From Pseudomonadota bacterium (lineage in GTDB: Bacteria > Desulfobacterota > Syntrophia > Syntrophales > JADFWA01): 5,705 nt of DNA. Where the stretch lies: positions 1-5,705 of the forward strand of contig JAUWQS010000122.1 of NCBI GenBank assembly GCA_030610915.1. The letters are read 5' to 3'. The notes under the pieces were generated by a model. It had not been told where the DNA came from and made no database searches. It worked only from the letters and a program-made list of their open reading frames with translations. Position 1 is the stretch's first letter; each line of letters starts with the position of its first letter. Shown one piece after another: positions 1 to 5,004 of this stretch. A program made the position numbers and the translations under genes.

Positions 1-1
1 G

Positions 2-226
2 GGACTCCTGAAAGCAAGTCCATCACATTCTCCAGCATCTTCATCCTCCGCGGAGAATGATATTACAACCCTGGAAGAGTTTGAAAAAAAACATATAAAA
101 GAAGCGCTTGGTAAATTTTCCGGCAACTACACGCGAACAGCGAAAGCGCTTGGAATATCTTTATCCACCCTGAAGAGGAAGATCAAGCGTTACGATCTCG
201 CCAATACTAAACCAGAAACGGTTTAA
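2..226 (+). CDS. Fis-type response regulator, C-terminal fragment (5' end outside window)
   Basis: Only the last 74 codons are present; the gene enters from the left edge and stops at TAA 224-226. The visible protein begins with a Ser/Pro/Ala-rich linker (about residues 1-20 of the fragment) and continues into a Fis-family helix-turn-helix (HTH_8). The end contains the typical GN-xx-xx-AKALGIS-xx-TLKRKIKRY pattern, in which the second helix reads DNA and the final basic stretch follows. This domain is the C-terminal DNA-binding module of NtrC-type sigma-54 activators and of shorter ActR/RegA-type regulators. The receiver and any AAA+ domain would lie outside the window, so which of the two it is cannot be decided. 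It is co-directional with the Roadblock locus that starts about 190 bp later and could regulate it, but nothing in the sequence proves this. A weak hairpin (208-213 with 220-225) overlaps the stop codon and has no T-run after it. Confidence 0.85.
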   Translation, partial: GLLKASPSHSPASSSSAENDITTLEEFEKKHIKEALGKFSGNYTRTAKALGISLSTLKRKIKRYDLANTKPETV

Positions 227-252
227 TGGTTCAAAATGAACTATCCATAATG

Positions 253-415
253 AGCCATTTCTGACTTGAGTAACCCATCCATATCGCCACAACTCCTTGA
301 TTTAACAGGTAAATCTAAGAAAATCCACATCAGGCATAACCTTTGCAACTTGAATACTGCAACGGGACAGTGTTTTGTAGGATTTTGGAATTGGAAGAAA
401 ATCCTAAGGCGCGTT
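253..415 (+). promoter_or_regulatory. Candidate structured leader of Roadblock locus A
   Basis: This untranslated stretch aligns with 1132-1284 upstream of the REC-DUF4388-Roadblock gene. Shared blocks, in the same order and nearly the same spacing, are AGCCATT (253-259), a hairpin with loop AAC(A/G)GG(T/C) (299-315), AAATCC-3 nt-TCAGG (321-334), a small hairpin ending in ACC (332-342), a third hairpin (TAGGATTTT 378-386 with AAAATCCTA 398-406), and AAGG (406-409) six bases before ATG 416. Hairpin 1 pairs GATTT 299-303 with AAATC 311-315; the second copy has GGTTT and AAACC, a compensatory A-T to G-C change. It may be a cis-acting RNA that controls initiation at 416, or simply a duplicated upstream region. 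It does not match any riboswitch class I can recall. No convincing sigma-70 or sigma-54 promoter was found; CATAAT 246-251 is the best -10 but lacks a -35. Confidence 0.4.
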
Positions 416-535
416 ATGACAAAAAATGGTGGAAGTTTTTATCTTTCGGAAAAAAAAGAGGTGATGTCTGAGGGAGATAAAGTTGATGGAATCGTTATTC
501 CAACCCCAAAAACACTAACTAAGGAGGATTCAAAG
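416..535 (+). other. In-frame N-terminal extension of locus A, with a frameshifted Trp-rich motif
   Basis: ATG 416 is in frame with the Roadblock ORF and has the same AAGG-6 nt-ATG context as the start of the paralogous gene at 1285. Translation from here gives a 157-residue protein, that is, a 40-residue segment before the Roadblock domain. The segment read in this frame is unremarkable. In the +1-offset frame, positions 421-456 encode KKWWKFLSFGKK, which matches KWWRFLSLKDK at residues 10-20 of the paralogue. The nucleotides are also similar (shared AAATGGTGG). The motif lies between an A6 run (421-426) and an A8 run (450-457), so two compensating one-base indels would place it in the 416 frame. 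The alternative frame ends at TGA 469-471. The extension could be translated, expressed by slippage, or decayed; an upstream TTG at 266 that lengthens the ORF further is unlikely to be a start. Confidence 0.45.
521..527 (+). promoter_or_regulatory. Strong ribosome binding site for the Roadblock domain of locus A
   Basis: AAGGAGG is a full-strength Shine-Dalgarno sequence with 8 nt to ATG 536. It favours 536 over 266 (TTG), 416 or 464 as the main start, because the earlier candidates have weak or badly spaced sites. The same sequence and spacing occur inside the paralogous gene at 2446-2452. Confidence 0.8.
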
Positions 536-889
536 ATGAGTTTAGAAGATTGTTTAAAACCGCTGGAGGAGGTCGACGGCTATATGGCCTCCGCAATTTT
601 TGACATAAATGGAGAGATCCTGGCCAAGCACAGCATCGTAAAGTTGGATCTTGACGCCTTCGCGGCGATAGCATCCGGCATGGCAAGGGATGGCATGAGA
701 GGCGTTGAGGAAGCCGGTCTCGGAACCGGGCAGTTTCTCCAGGCCAATGCGGATAAGGGGATACTCGCAATAAGCTGGATTGAGGAAAACGAGACCATTG
801 CCGGGTTTATCCTGAAGCCGGACGCCAATCTCGGTCTGGCAAAAAGGAACCTCGCCAAGGTGGTCCAGTTGGCAGCCAAAGAGTTGTGA
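536..889 (+). CDS. Roadblock/LC7 domain protein
   Basis: A 117-residue single-domain protein of the Roadblock/LC7 (MglB-like) family, about the usual length for a free-standing member. Helix 1 starts at LKPLEEV, followed by the paired strands around GYMASAIFDINGEILA (residues 15-30), a long second helix (about 39-58), strands around GQFLQANADKGILAISW and TIAGFILKP, and a final helix (LAKRNLAKVVQLAAKEL). Family members are dimeric cytoplasmic scaffolds or activators of Ras/MglA-type small GTPases; no GTPase gene is visible here, so the partner is unknown. The protein is a recognisable paralogue of the C-terminal domain encoded at 2461-2823: both open with LKPLE(E/D) and share an NLGLA motif near the end. 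Start 536 is chosen for its AAGGAGG at 521-527. An in-frame start at 416 with conserved context would give 157 residues, and the frame is open back to TTG 266. Function within signalling is inferred. Confidence 0.82.
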   Translation: MSLEDCLKPLEEVDGYMASAIFDINGEILAKHSIVKLDLDAFAAIASGMARDGMRGVEEAGLGTGQFLQANADKGILAISWIEENETIAGFILKPDANLGLAKRNLAKVVQLAAKEL

Positions 890-903
890 TGGAAAGTCTG
901 CCA

Positions 904-927
904 CAGGGAAAAGGTTTTCTTTCCCTG
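904..927 (+). terminator. Possible terminator hairpin after the Roadblock gene
   Basis: A perfect 8-bp stem (CAGGGAAA 904-911 with TTTCCCTG 920-927, 8-nt loop) begins 14 nt after the stop codon. It is not followed by a run of T, so it is an imperfect intrinsic terminator. The TTTCCCT arm can instead pair with AGGGAAA at 943-949, giving two mutually exclusive hairpins. Confidence 0.3.
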
Positions 928-1002
928 CTTGCAACCTCACAAAGGGAAATCTGCAGTATCTGCTCAATAAATAGCGGTCAGTGCATCTGTAGACCAATTT
1001 TC

Positions 1003-1079
1003 CGGATACTCGCTTTCGCTGGAATGACAAGCACTTACCTTATTCTGTCATTCCAGTGTAGTGGGGAATCCACTATCCG
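1003..1079. repeat. REP-like inverted repeat
   Basis: Two arms face each other: CTGGAATGACA (1019-1029) and TGTCATTCCAG (1046-1056), an 11-bp perfect inverted repeat with a 16-nt spacer. The flanking sequence resembles the dispersed palindromic unit TGTCATTCC-CGCGAAAGCG-GGAATCC found in many bacterial genomes: 1010-1018 reads TCGCTTTCG and 1061-1072 reads GTGGGGAATCCA. A further outer match exists between GCTCAATAA (962-970) and TTATTGAGC (1090-1098), so the whole 960-1100 block may be a degenerate hairpin element. It sits in the non-coding space between the two Roadblock loci and most likely is a repetitive extragenic sequence. Its copy number elsewhere cannot be seen from this window. Confidence 0.55.
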
Positions 1080-1131
1080 TTACCCCTGCTTATTGAGCTA
1101 TTACAATCTGCATTGATAAATAACCATCGTA

Positions 1132-1284
1132 AGCCATTCCCTGTGATGCCTGTTCAGCCAAGCTATCGGTTTAACGGGCAAACCGATAAAATCCCGCTCA
1201 GGGTTATGACCCCGGCGACTCTTGCTCTAATGGCTGCAGAATGTTTAAAGGTCTTCAAAGACCGGAGAGGTGATAAGGTGAATT
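1132..1284 (+). promoter_or_regulatory. Candidate structured leader of the REC-DUF4388-Roadblock gene
   Basis: Second copy of the conserved leader described at 253-415. Hairpin 1 is a perfect 9-bp stem, TATCGGTTT 1164-1172 with AAACCGATA 1180-1188, with loop AACGGGC. AAATCC (1189-1194) and TCAGG (1198-1202) follow with the same 3-nt gap as in locus A. Hairpin 2 is GGGT 1201-1204 with ACCC 1209-1212. Hairpin 3 is GGTCT 1250-1254 with AGACC 1259-1263, at the position of the unrelated-sequence stem 378-406 of locus A. The ribosome binding site AAGG (1275-1278) lies 6 nt before ATG 1285, with a purine-rich GGAGAGG at 1264-1270. Conservation of structure where the sequence differs suggests RNA function, but two sequences are thin evidence. 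A possible -10 (TACAAT 1102-1107) lacks a good -35. Confidence 0.42.
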
Positions 1285-2823
1285 ATGTTAAATAAGCGTG
1301 GTACCAACTCCAAATGGTGGCGGTTTCTATCATTAAAAGACAAGCTGCCGGAGAATTCTGAACATAAATGTGTCTTGATTGTAGACGATGAAGAACCTTT
1401 TCTCCTGAGTCTCTCGGATGGCCTCAGCGTTTACAACAAAGATTTTCATGTCCTGACTGCCTTAAACGGAAGGAAAGCTGTTGATGTCCTTAAATCTACT
1501 ACGATAGACCTTGTGGTGACCGACCTGAAAATGCCGGAGATGAACGGCTTTGAGCTGTTGGCCTTTATGAGTAAAAACTATTCGGATATACCGGTTATAG
1601 TAATGACAGCCTACGGCACCCCGGAGACAGAGGGTAAGCTTAGAAATATGGGTACCTCCCGGTACCTGGAAAAACCGCTGGACATCAATATGCTGGCGAA
1701 GAGCATATCTGATGCATTGTCAGATGGTTCTTCCGGTAGATCCGATCAGGGTATCTCCATTGCTTCCTTCCTTCAGTTGATAGAAATGGAGAATACTACA
1801 TGTACCATAAAGATAAATACGGACGTGAACACTGGTTACATTTATTTCGAAGATGGGGAGGTGATGGATGCTAAGACTGGTGTGTTAAGGGGTAAGGCAG
1901 CTCTGCTGGACATCATCAACTGGGACAATGCTGAGATAGATGTTAAATTTATATGTGAAATTAATGAAAAGAATATAGATTCAGATCTTTCCCAAATATT
2001 AATGGAAGGCTATAGAATTCGTGAAGCGAGAACAAAGGCGAAGGCGATAGAGGAAGCAAGAGCAAGTGTAAAAGCGGAGAAGGAGGTAAGGACTCGGATT
2101 GAGGCCGAAAAGGAAGCAAAGAAGGGGGCTGCCGAAGAAGATGCTAAACGAAAAGCCGAGGAAGAAAGGATAAAGGCTGAAGAAGAGGCTGAACGAAAGG
2201 CCGAGGAAGAAAGGTTAAAGGCTGAAGAGGAGGCTCAACGAAAGGCCGAGGAAGAAAGGTTAAGGGCTGAAGAGGAGGCTGAAAAGAAGAGTGAGATAGA
2301 GGCGGGCAGAGCTAAGGAGAAAAAAAGGAAAGAGGAAAAAGAGGTCAAGACAAGGACGGAAGCTTTTGTTGCATGGATCGGAAGATCTTCCAACAATGGG
2401 ACAAGGACAAAGGACAATGCTAAACGAGAAAAGGTGTGTAATAAAAAGGAGGAAGAAATTATGTTAAGCGGAGATCAACTAAAACCATTGGAGGATATCA
2501 GTGGATTTGTAGGCGCTGTAGTGTGTGGCTCAGACGGAGAGACAATAATATCCATCAATAAAGGGAATTTGTATGATCTTAACAAGATAGGCGCGCTTGC
2601 TGCAGAGCTTTTCCAGGTAACCGGAGGAGTTACGGATAGAATGGACATAGGAACTCCCAATTCTATTGTAATTAAGACCGGCTCGACGATTTTTATTCAT
2701 GGCAGCGTAATTGATGGCGTGGCGGGTCTTGGCGTAATATTAGAAGAATCGGCCGGCAACCTGGGTCTGGCTCAAATTTCAATGAGAAAAATTATAGAAG
2801 AACTTAAACCTGAATTTGAATAA
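1285..2823 (+). CDS. REC-DUF4388-coil-Roadblock/LC7 signalling protein
   Basis: A 512-residue cytoplasmic multidomain protein. Residues 10-21 are a short Trp-rich basic segment (KWWRFLSLKDKL). Residues about 27-148 are a CheY-like receiver: acidic pair D34/D35, phosphoacceptor D80 in TDLKMPEMNG, T108 and K130-P131. Residues about 156-245 fit DUF4388 (PatA-N-like), with the pattern FLQLIEMENTTCTIKI then GYIYFEDGEVMDA. Residues about 245-355 are an uninterrupted Ala/Glu/Lys/Arg helix, coiled coil or single alpha helix, including three 15-residue repeats at 289-333. A polar linker follows, then a Roadblock/LC7 domain at about 393-512. The likely role is to convert receiver phosphorylation into a change of a Roadblock-dependent GTPase or scaffold; the kinase and the GTPase are not in the window. 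Start 1285 has AAGG at 6 nt, the same context as ATG 416. A strong internal start at 2461 may release the last domain separately. Confidence 0.88.
   Translation: MLNKRGTNSKWWRFLSLKDKLPENSEHKCVLIVDDEEPFLLSLSDGLSVYNKDFHVLTALNGRKAVDVLKSTTIDLVVTDLKMPEMNGFELLAFMSKNYSDIPVIVMTAYGTPETEGKLRNMGTSRYLEKPLDINMLAKSISDALSDGSSGRSDQGISIASFLQLIEMENTTCTIKINTDVNTGYIYFEDGEVMDAKTGVLRGKAALLDIINWDNAEIDVKFICEINEKNIDSDLSQILMEGYRIREARTKAKAIEEARASVKAEKEVRTRIEAEKEAKKGAAEEDAKRKAEEERIKAEEEAERKAEEERLKAEEEAQRKAEEERLRAEEEAEKKSEIEAGRAKEKKRKEEKEVKTRTEAFVAWIGRSSNNGTRTKDNAKREKVCNKKEEEIMLSGDQLKPLEDISGFVGAVVCGSDGETIISINKGNLYDLNKIGALAAELFQVTGGVTDRMDIGTPNSIVIKTGSTIFIHGSVIDGVAGLGVILEESAGNLGLAQISMRKIIEELKPEFE
2149..2283 (+). repeat. 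Three 45-bp in-frame tandem repeats in the helical region
   Basis: Copies at 2149-2193, 2194-2238 and 2239-2283 each encode a 15-residue unit of the form RKAEEER(I/L)(K/R)AEEEA(E/Q). Copies two and three are almost identical in nucleotides, pointing to recent duplication. The plus strand is nearly all purine from about 2030 to 2350. A 15-residue period is two heptads plus one residue, and the i/i+4 Glu-Arg/Lys pattern fits either a coiled coil with a stutter or a stable single alpha helix. Confidence 0.85.
2446..2452 (+). promoter_or_regulatory. Internal ribosome binding site inside the REC-DUF4388-Roadblock gene
   Basis: AAGGAGG lies 8 nt before the in-frame ATG 2461, exactly where the Roadblock domain begins. 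Lys/Glu-rich coding sequence makes GGAGG by chance fairly easily, but the identical sequence and spacing in locus A (521-527 to 536) argue that it is functional or inherited. Confidence 0.6.
2461..2823 (+). CDS. Possible internally initiated Roadblock/LC7 protein (nested, same frame)
   Basis: Translation from ATG 2461 would give a 120-residue free Roadblock/LC7 protein identical to residues 393-512 of the larger product. The domain is complete: helix 1 from QLKPLEDI, strands around GFVGAVVCGSDGETIISI, a central helix, strands around SIVIKTGSTIFIHGSV and GLGVILEE, and a final helix ending at EFE. Its length and start context match the separately encoded paralogue at 536-889. The about 35 residues just upstream are a polar, poorly structured linker, consistent with a former intergenic spacer fused in frame. 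A free copy could dimerise with the fused one or with the product of locus A. This is a second product of the same reading frame and not an independent ORF; internal initiation is inferred from sequence only. Confidence 0.45.
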   Translation: MLSGDQLKPLEDISGFVGAVVCGSDGETIISINKGNLYDLNKIGALAAELFQVTGGVTDRMDIGTPNSIVIKTGSTIFIHGSVIDGVAGLGVILEESAGNLGLAQISMRKIIEELKPEFE

Positions 2824-2975
2824 GGAATATATTTTGTTACTCAGTTTCTGATAGCTACTTTACTCCATCCGTTCTTTTTTCTTCACTTAGGAACCGGAAA
2901 TCAGTAACTCGCTGATTCAATTTGGGCTCATGCCTAATTCTCAGTGCCTACCAGTCAAAAAATTCGATGAGTTAT

Positions 2976-3860
2976 TTATTTCCAACCCCTTAGACATTCA
3001 TCGGCCTTCTTTAATAATGTCTCTGGAGAATCCATCTCTCCACTCAATTCGGTTACCCCTGTGCTAACAGTAATTTTTATTGGTATCTCTTGATATCGAT
3101 AGACTGTCTTTGATATAAAATTTTTAAGAAGATCTGCGAGAGTATATGCGGTTTCAATAGGTGTTTCAGGAAGCAACAGACAAAATCCCCCACCTCCATA
3201 CCTAGCAAGTATGTCAGAACTTCTGATGCTTTTTTCGATGGTTGATGCAACAGACTTTAAAATAAAATCGCCGCATTTATGGCCATAAGTTTCATTGATT
3301 GTTTTCAAAAAATCCAGATCCAGCATGACGAGGCATAAAGGTTGTTTAGATCCTTTATGTTTTTCAATCTCTTTTTTAACAAGTTCTTTTAGGTATTCCT
3401 GTTTATAAACTCCGGTCAGTTCATCTATAATATCTTTATTCTCTCTTTGTTCTTCCCGAAGACCCGATTCGTAGGAAGCGATTTCTGTGGCATCCTGCAC
3501 GGAAATAAATATATGCTCAATGGAATTGTTCTCGTCACGAAGCGGCCCGATCGTGCAATCCTGCTGCATATTGCTGAATTGGGATTCAAAAGCGCTTAAT
3601 GGCGCAAAGGGGAAAAGATAATGATGAAACTGATGGGAAAGAAAACATGAATTTCCGAAAGTAAATACACTCTTACTATTCCGTAAAAAACCGGACTTGT
3701 TTAAACCCTGATAAAAATCAAAGATGGATGAACCGATAATTTTATCGGCGCTGACTCCGCTGTGCAACTCCATCCACCGATTCCAGTGACAAACTTCAAA
3801 ATTTTTATCTATGACAACAAGGCCGATATTTATCTGGTCGAACATCTGGGAAAAGATCAT
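2976..3860 (-). CDS. PAS-GGDEF protein with degenerate cyclase signature (GGGGF)
   Basis: A 294-residue protein. Residues about 3-125 form a PAS sensor domain (INIGLVVIDKNFEV then WNRWMELHSGV). A short helical linker follows, then a GGDEF domain from IDELTGVY (about 145) to the end. The metal/substrate half-site is kept (DLDFLKTINETYGHKCGD, D181 to D198), as is the RxxD inhibitory c-di-GMP site (RSSD 213-216, five residues before the signature). The signature itself is GGGGF (222-226; DNA 3183-3197), so both acidic residues needed for diguanylate cyclase activity are gone. By family knowledge this predicts an inactive cyclase that may still bind c-di-GMP or GTP. The C-terminus is short: after KKADECL it ends RGWK without the usual AKxxGRN tail. 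The start ATG 3860 overlaps the upstream stop codon (ATGA) with GGAG 8 nt before it, so translation is coupled to cheC. It is the last gene of the operon. Confidence 0.85.
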   Translation of the reverse strand: MIFSQMFDQINIGLVVIDKNFEVCHWNRWMELHSGVSADKIIGSSIFDFYQGLNKSGFLRNSKSVFTFGNSCFLSHQFHHYLFPFAPLSAFESQFSNMQQDCTIGPLRDENNSIEHIFISVQDATEIASYESGLREEQRENKDIIDELTGVYKQEYLKELVKKEIEKHKGSKQPLCLVMLDLDFLKTINETYGHKCGDFILKSVASTIEKSIRSSDILARYGGGGFCLLLPETPIETAYTLADLLKNFISKTVYRYQEIPIKITVSTGVTELSGEMDSPETLLKKADECLRGWK

Positions 3861-4507
3861 TCATATTGCTCCAAAAACGCAGACAAGGCTTCTCTTAACC
3901 ACTTGGCCGATTCATCACTGATTACAAGAAACAGAAAACCACCGATTTCTTCTTCTGTGAAACGAAAGACTGTTTTCAAAACAATCGCCAGCTTATCAGG
4001 GGCAAACAGTCTCTCGGGAATAAAATTGCGAGGATGTTTATCCACAACAAGTGTGGGTGGCAGGTAGGTAACAACATCTCCAAGTAATTCAGATATCTTT
4101 CCAACACAGGCCCCGATGAGTATATTGCCTACTTCCACAGATATACCCTTTTCGATTACGTTTTCAGTATCCTCTTTAGAATAATCATCACTGCCGGCCT
4201 TGAGCATCGAAATTAATGTCTTTTCTACACCGGCAGGGAGCACCAAAAAAGCGGAGCCTTTGAACTTCCCCCAAAAACTCTGCTCCACAATGCTTATTCT
4301 ATCATAATTATAATCCGTGATTCCGGTGCTGATATACTCGGGTGTGTCTATTGCCCTGAGCACATTGACATGTGGTGCACTCAAAATAACATAAATATCT
4401 ATAACTTCGGCAAGGTCTGCTGCTGCTTTGCCAAAGGCTATATTCATCATCTCCTGAAGGATATCCTTTTCCTCTTCTGAAAAAAATGTGCTTGCAGTGG
4501 TATCCAT
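3857..4507 (-). CDS. cheC: CheC-family phosphatase
   Basis: A 216-residue CheC-family protein, which removes phosphate from CheY-type receivers. The length fits CheC better than CheX. The first active-site motif is intact: D15-x3-E19-x2-N22 in KDILQEMMNIAFGKAAADL. The second helix keeps E125 and N128 (VEVGNILIGA), but the position usually held by Asp or Ser is G121, so the second site is slightly unusual. The rest shows the alternating strand pattern of the family (GSAFLVLP; GGFLFLVI). ATG 4507 is chosen, leaving 4 nt after the upstream receiver stop. A TTG at 4519 would add MSRA, overlap the receiver gene by 8 nt and have a GGAG 4 nt upstream, so it cannot be excluded. The direct neighbour upstream is a single-domain receiver, the obvious substrate. 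The stop overlaps the start of the PAS-GGDEF gene. No CheA, CheW or receptor is present, so a chemotaxis role is not established. Confidence 0.85.
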   Translation of the reverse strand: MDTTASTFFSEEEKDILQEMMNIAFGKAAADLAEVIDIYVILSAPHVNVLRAIDTPEYISTGITDYNYDRISIVEQSFWGKFKGSAFLVLPAGVEKTLISMLKAGSDDYSKEDTENVIEKGISVEVGNILIGACVGKISELLGDVVTYLPPTLVVDKHPRNFIPERLFAPDKLAIVLKTVFRFTEEEIGGFLFLVISDESAKWLREALSAFLEQYE

Positions 4508-4511
4508 AGCC

Positions 4512-4889
4512 CTACTCAAATTTCTCCAAAGCTCTCTCAGCTTTTGTTAGCACCTCTTGAATTATCTTTTTTGTTACCGGTTTTTTGAGAACCTTAAAGG
4601 CTCCTAAATAATAGACTCTTGAAATGGCTTTCACCTGAACATCGGAGGTAACTACAATAACCAGGGCATTTTCATCCACTTTTTTTATTTCTTCAAGGCA
4701 TTGATAGCCATCCATTACCGGCATGGTTAGATCCAAAAATGTTACATCCGGGCGGATTTCTTTGAATGTCTCCAAGCCAACTTGACCATTGTTTGCATCA
4801 TAAAACTCATATTTACCGTCATTTGGAATACACGTTTTTATAATCTTTCTTGAGACAGTAGAATCATCGACAATCAGAATCTTTTTCAT
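4512..4889 (-). CDS. CheY-like single-domain response regulator
   Basis: A 125-residue receiver domain with no output domain. Numbering from the GTG-start form, one residue longer, the key residues are the acidic pair D9/D10 (ILIVDDS), phosphoacceptor D54 (TFLDLTMPVMDG), T82 (VVVTSD), Y95 and K104-P105 (LKKPV), so it should be phosphorylatable. It would act by binding a partner when phosphorylated, and the CheC-family phosphatase encoded next would reset it. The start is placed at ATG 4889, which has GGTGAG (4895-4900) 5 nt upstream; the GTG directly before it (4892) would add one residue. It is the first gene of the three-gene operon, about 70 nt downstream of the predicted transcription start. 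Whether it drives motility, c-di-GMP signalling or another process cannot be told from the sequence. Confidence 0.9.
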   Translation of the reverse strand: MKKILIVDDSTVSRKIIKTCIPNDGKYEFYDANNGQVGLETFKEIRPDVTFLDLTMPVMDGYQCLEEIKKVDENALVIVVTSDVQVKAISRVYYLGAFKVLKKPVTKKIIQEVLTKAERALEKFE

Positions 4890-4967
4890 CACATCTCACC
4901 ATAGCAATACTTTTAGTTAGTATGGAAGGTAAAATCTATAAATTATTAGAGGTTACAGAATCTCTTA

Positions 4968-4996
4968 TTTCTAACACATTTGCTCCTATATGTCAA
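4968..4996 (-). promoter_or_regulatory. Sigma-70-type promoter of the CheY/CheC/PAS-GGDEF operon
   Basis: On the minus strand TTGACA (4991-4996, perfect -35) is followed by a 17-bp spacer and TAGAAA (4968-4973, 4 of 6 for the -10). Transcription would start near 4961, leaving about a 70-nt leader. The -35 is only 8 bp from the edge of the transposase-derived element. Confidence 0.65.
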
Positions 4997-5004
4997 TACT
5001 CTTG

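Noticed and set aside
208..225. Terminator hairpin TAAACC / GGTTTA at the end of the first gene
   Set aside because: Six mostly A-T pairs with no following T-run; too weak to call.
266..535. TTG start at 266 giving a 207-residue protein
   Set aside because: The rare start has no Shine-Dalgarno, and the added region overlaps the conserved non-coding leader. The Roadblock domain with a strong binding site begins at 536, and ATG 416 is the only upstream start with conserved context.
554..1030. Minus-strand ORFs opposite the Roadblock gene (also 519-770 and 580-879)
   Set aside because: Mirror frames of a well-supported coding region, with no domains or binding sites.
886..1116. 76-codon plus-strand ORF
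   Set aside because: It overlaps the Roadblock stop, runs through the hairpin and REP-like repeat, has no binding site and shows no recognisable domain.
1168..1213. c-di-GMP-I (GEMM) riboswitch, suggested by GGGCAAACC
   Set aside because: Only this short string fits. The GNRA-capped stem and the ACGCAAAGCC block required by the class are missing, and the locus A copy does not keep the string.
1113..1295. 60-codon plus-strand ORF before the 512-residue gene
   Set aside because: It covers the conserved leader hairpins, has no good ribosome binding site and overlaps the real start; locus A has no matching protein in its leader.
2836..2908. Imperfect inverted repeat GTTACTCAGTTTC / GAAATCAGTAAC between the convergent genes
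   Set aside because: The loop is about 48 nt and the stem is imperfect, with no T-runs placed as in an intrinsic terminator. I could not support a shared terminator here.
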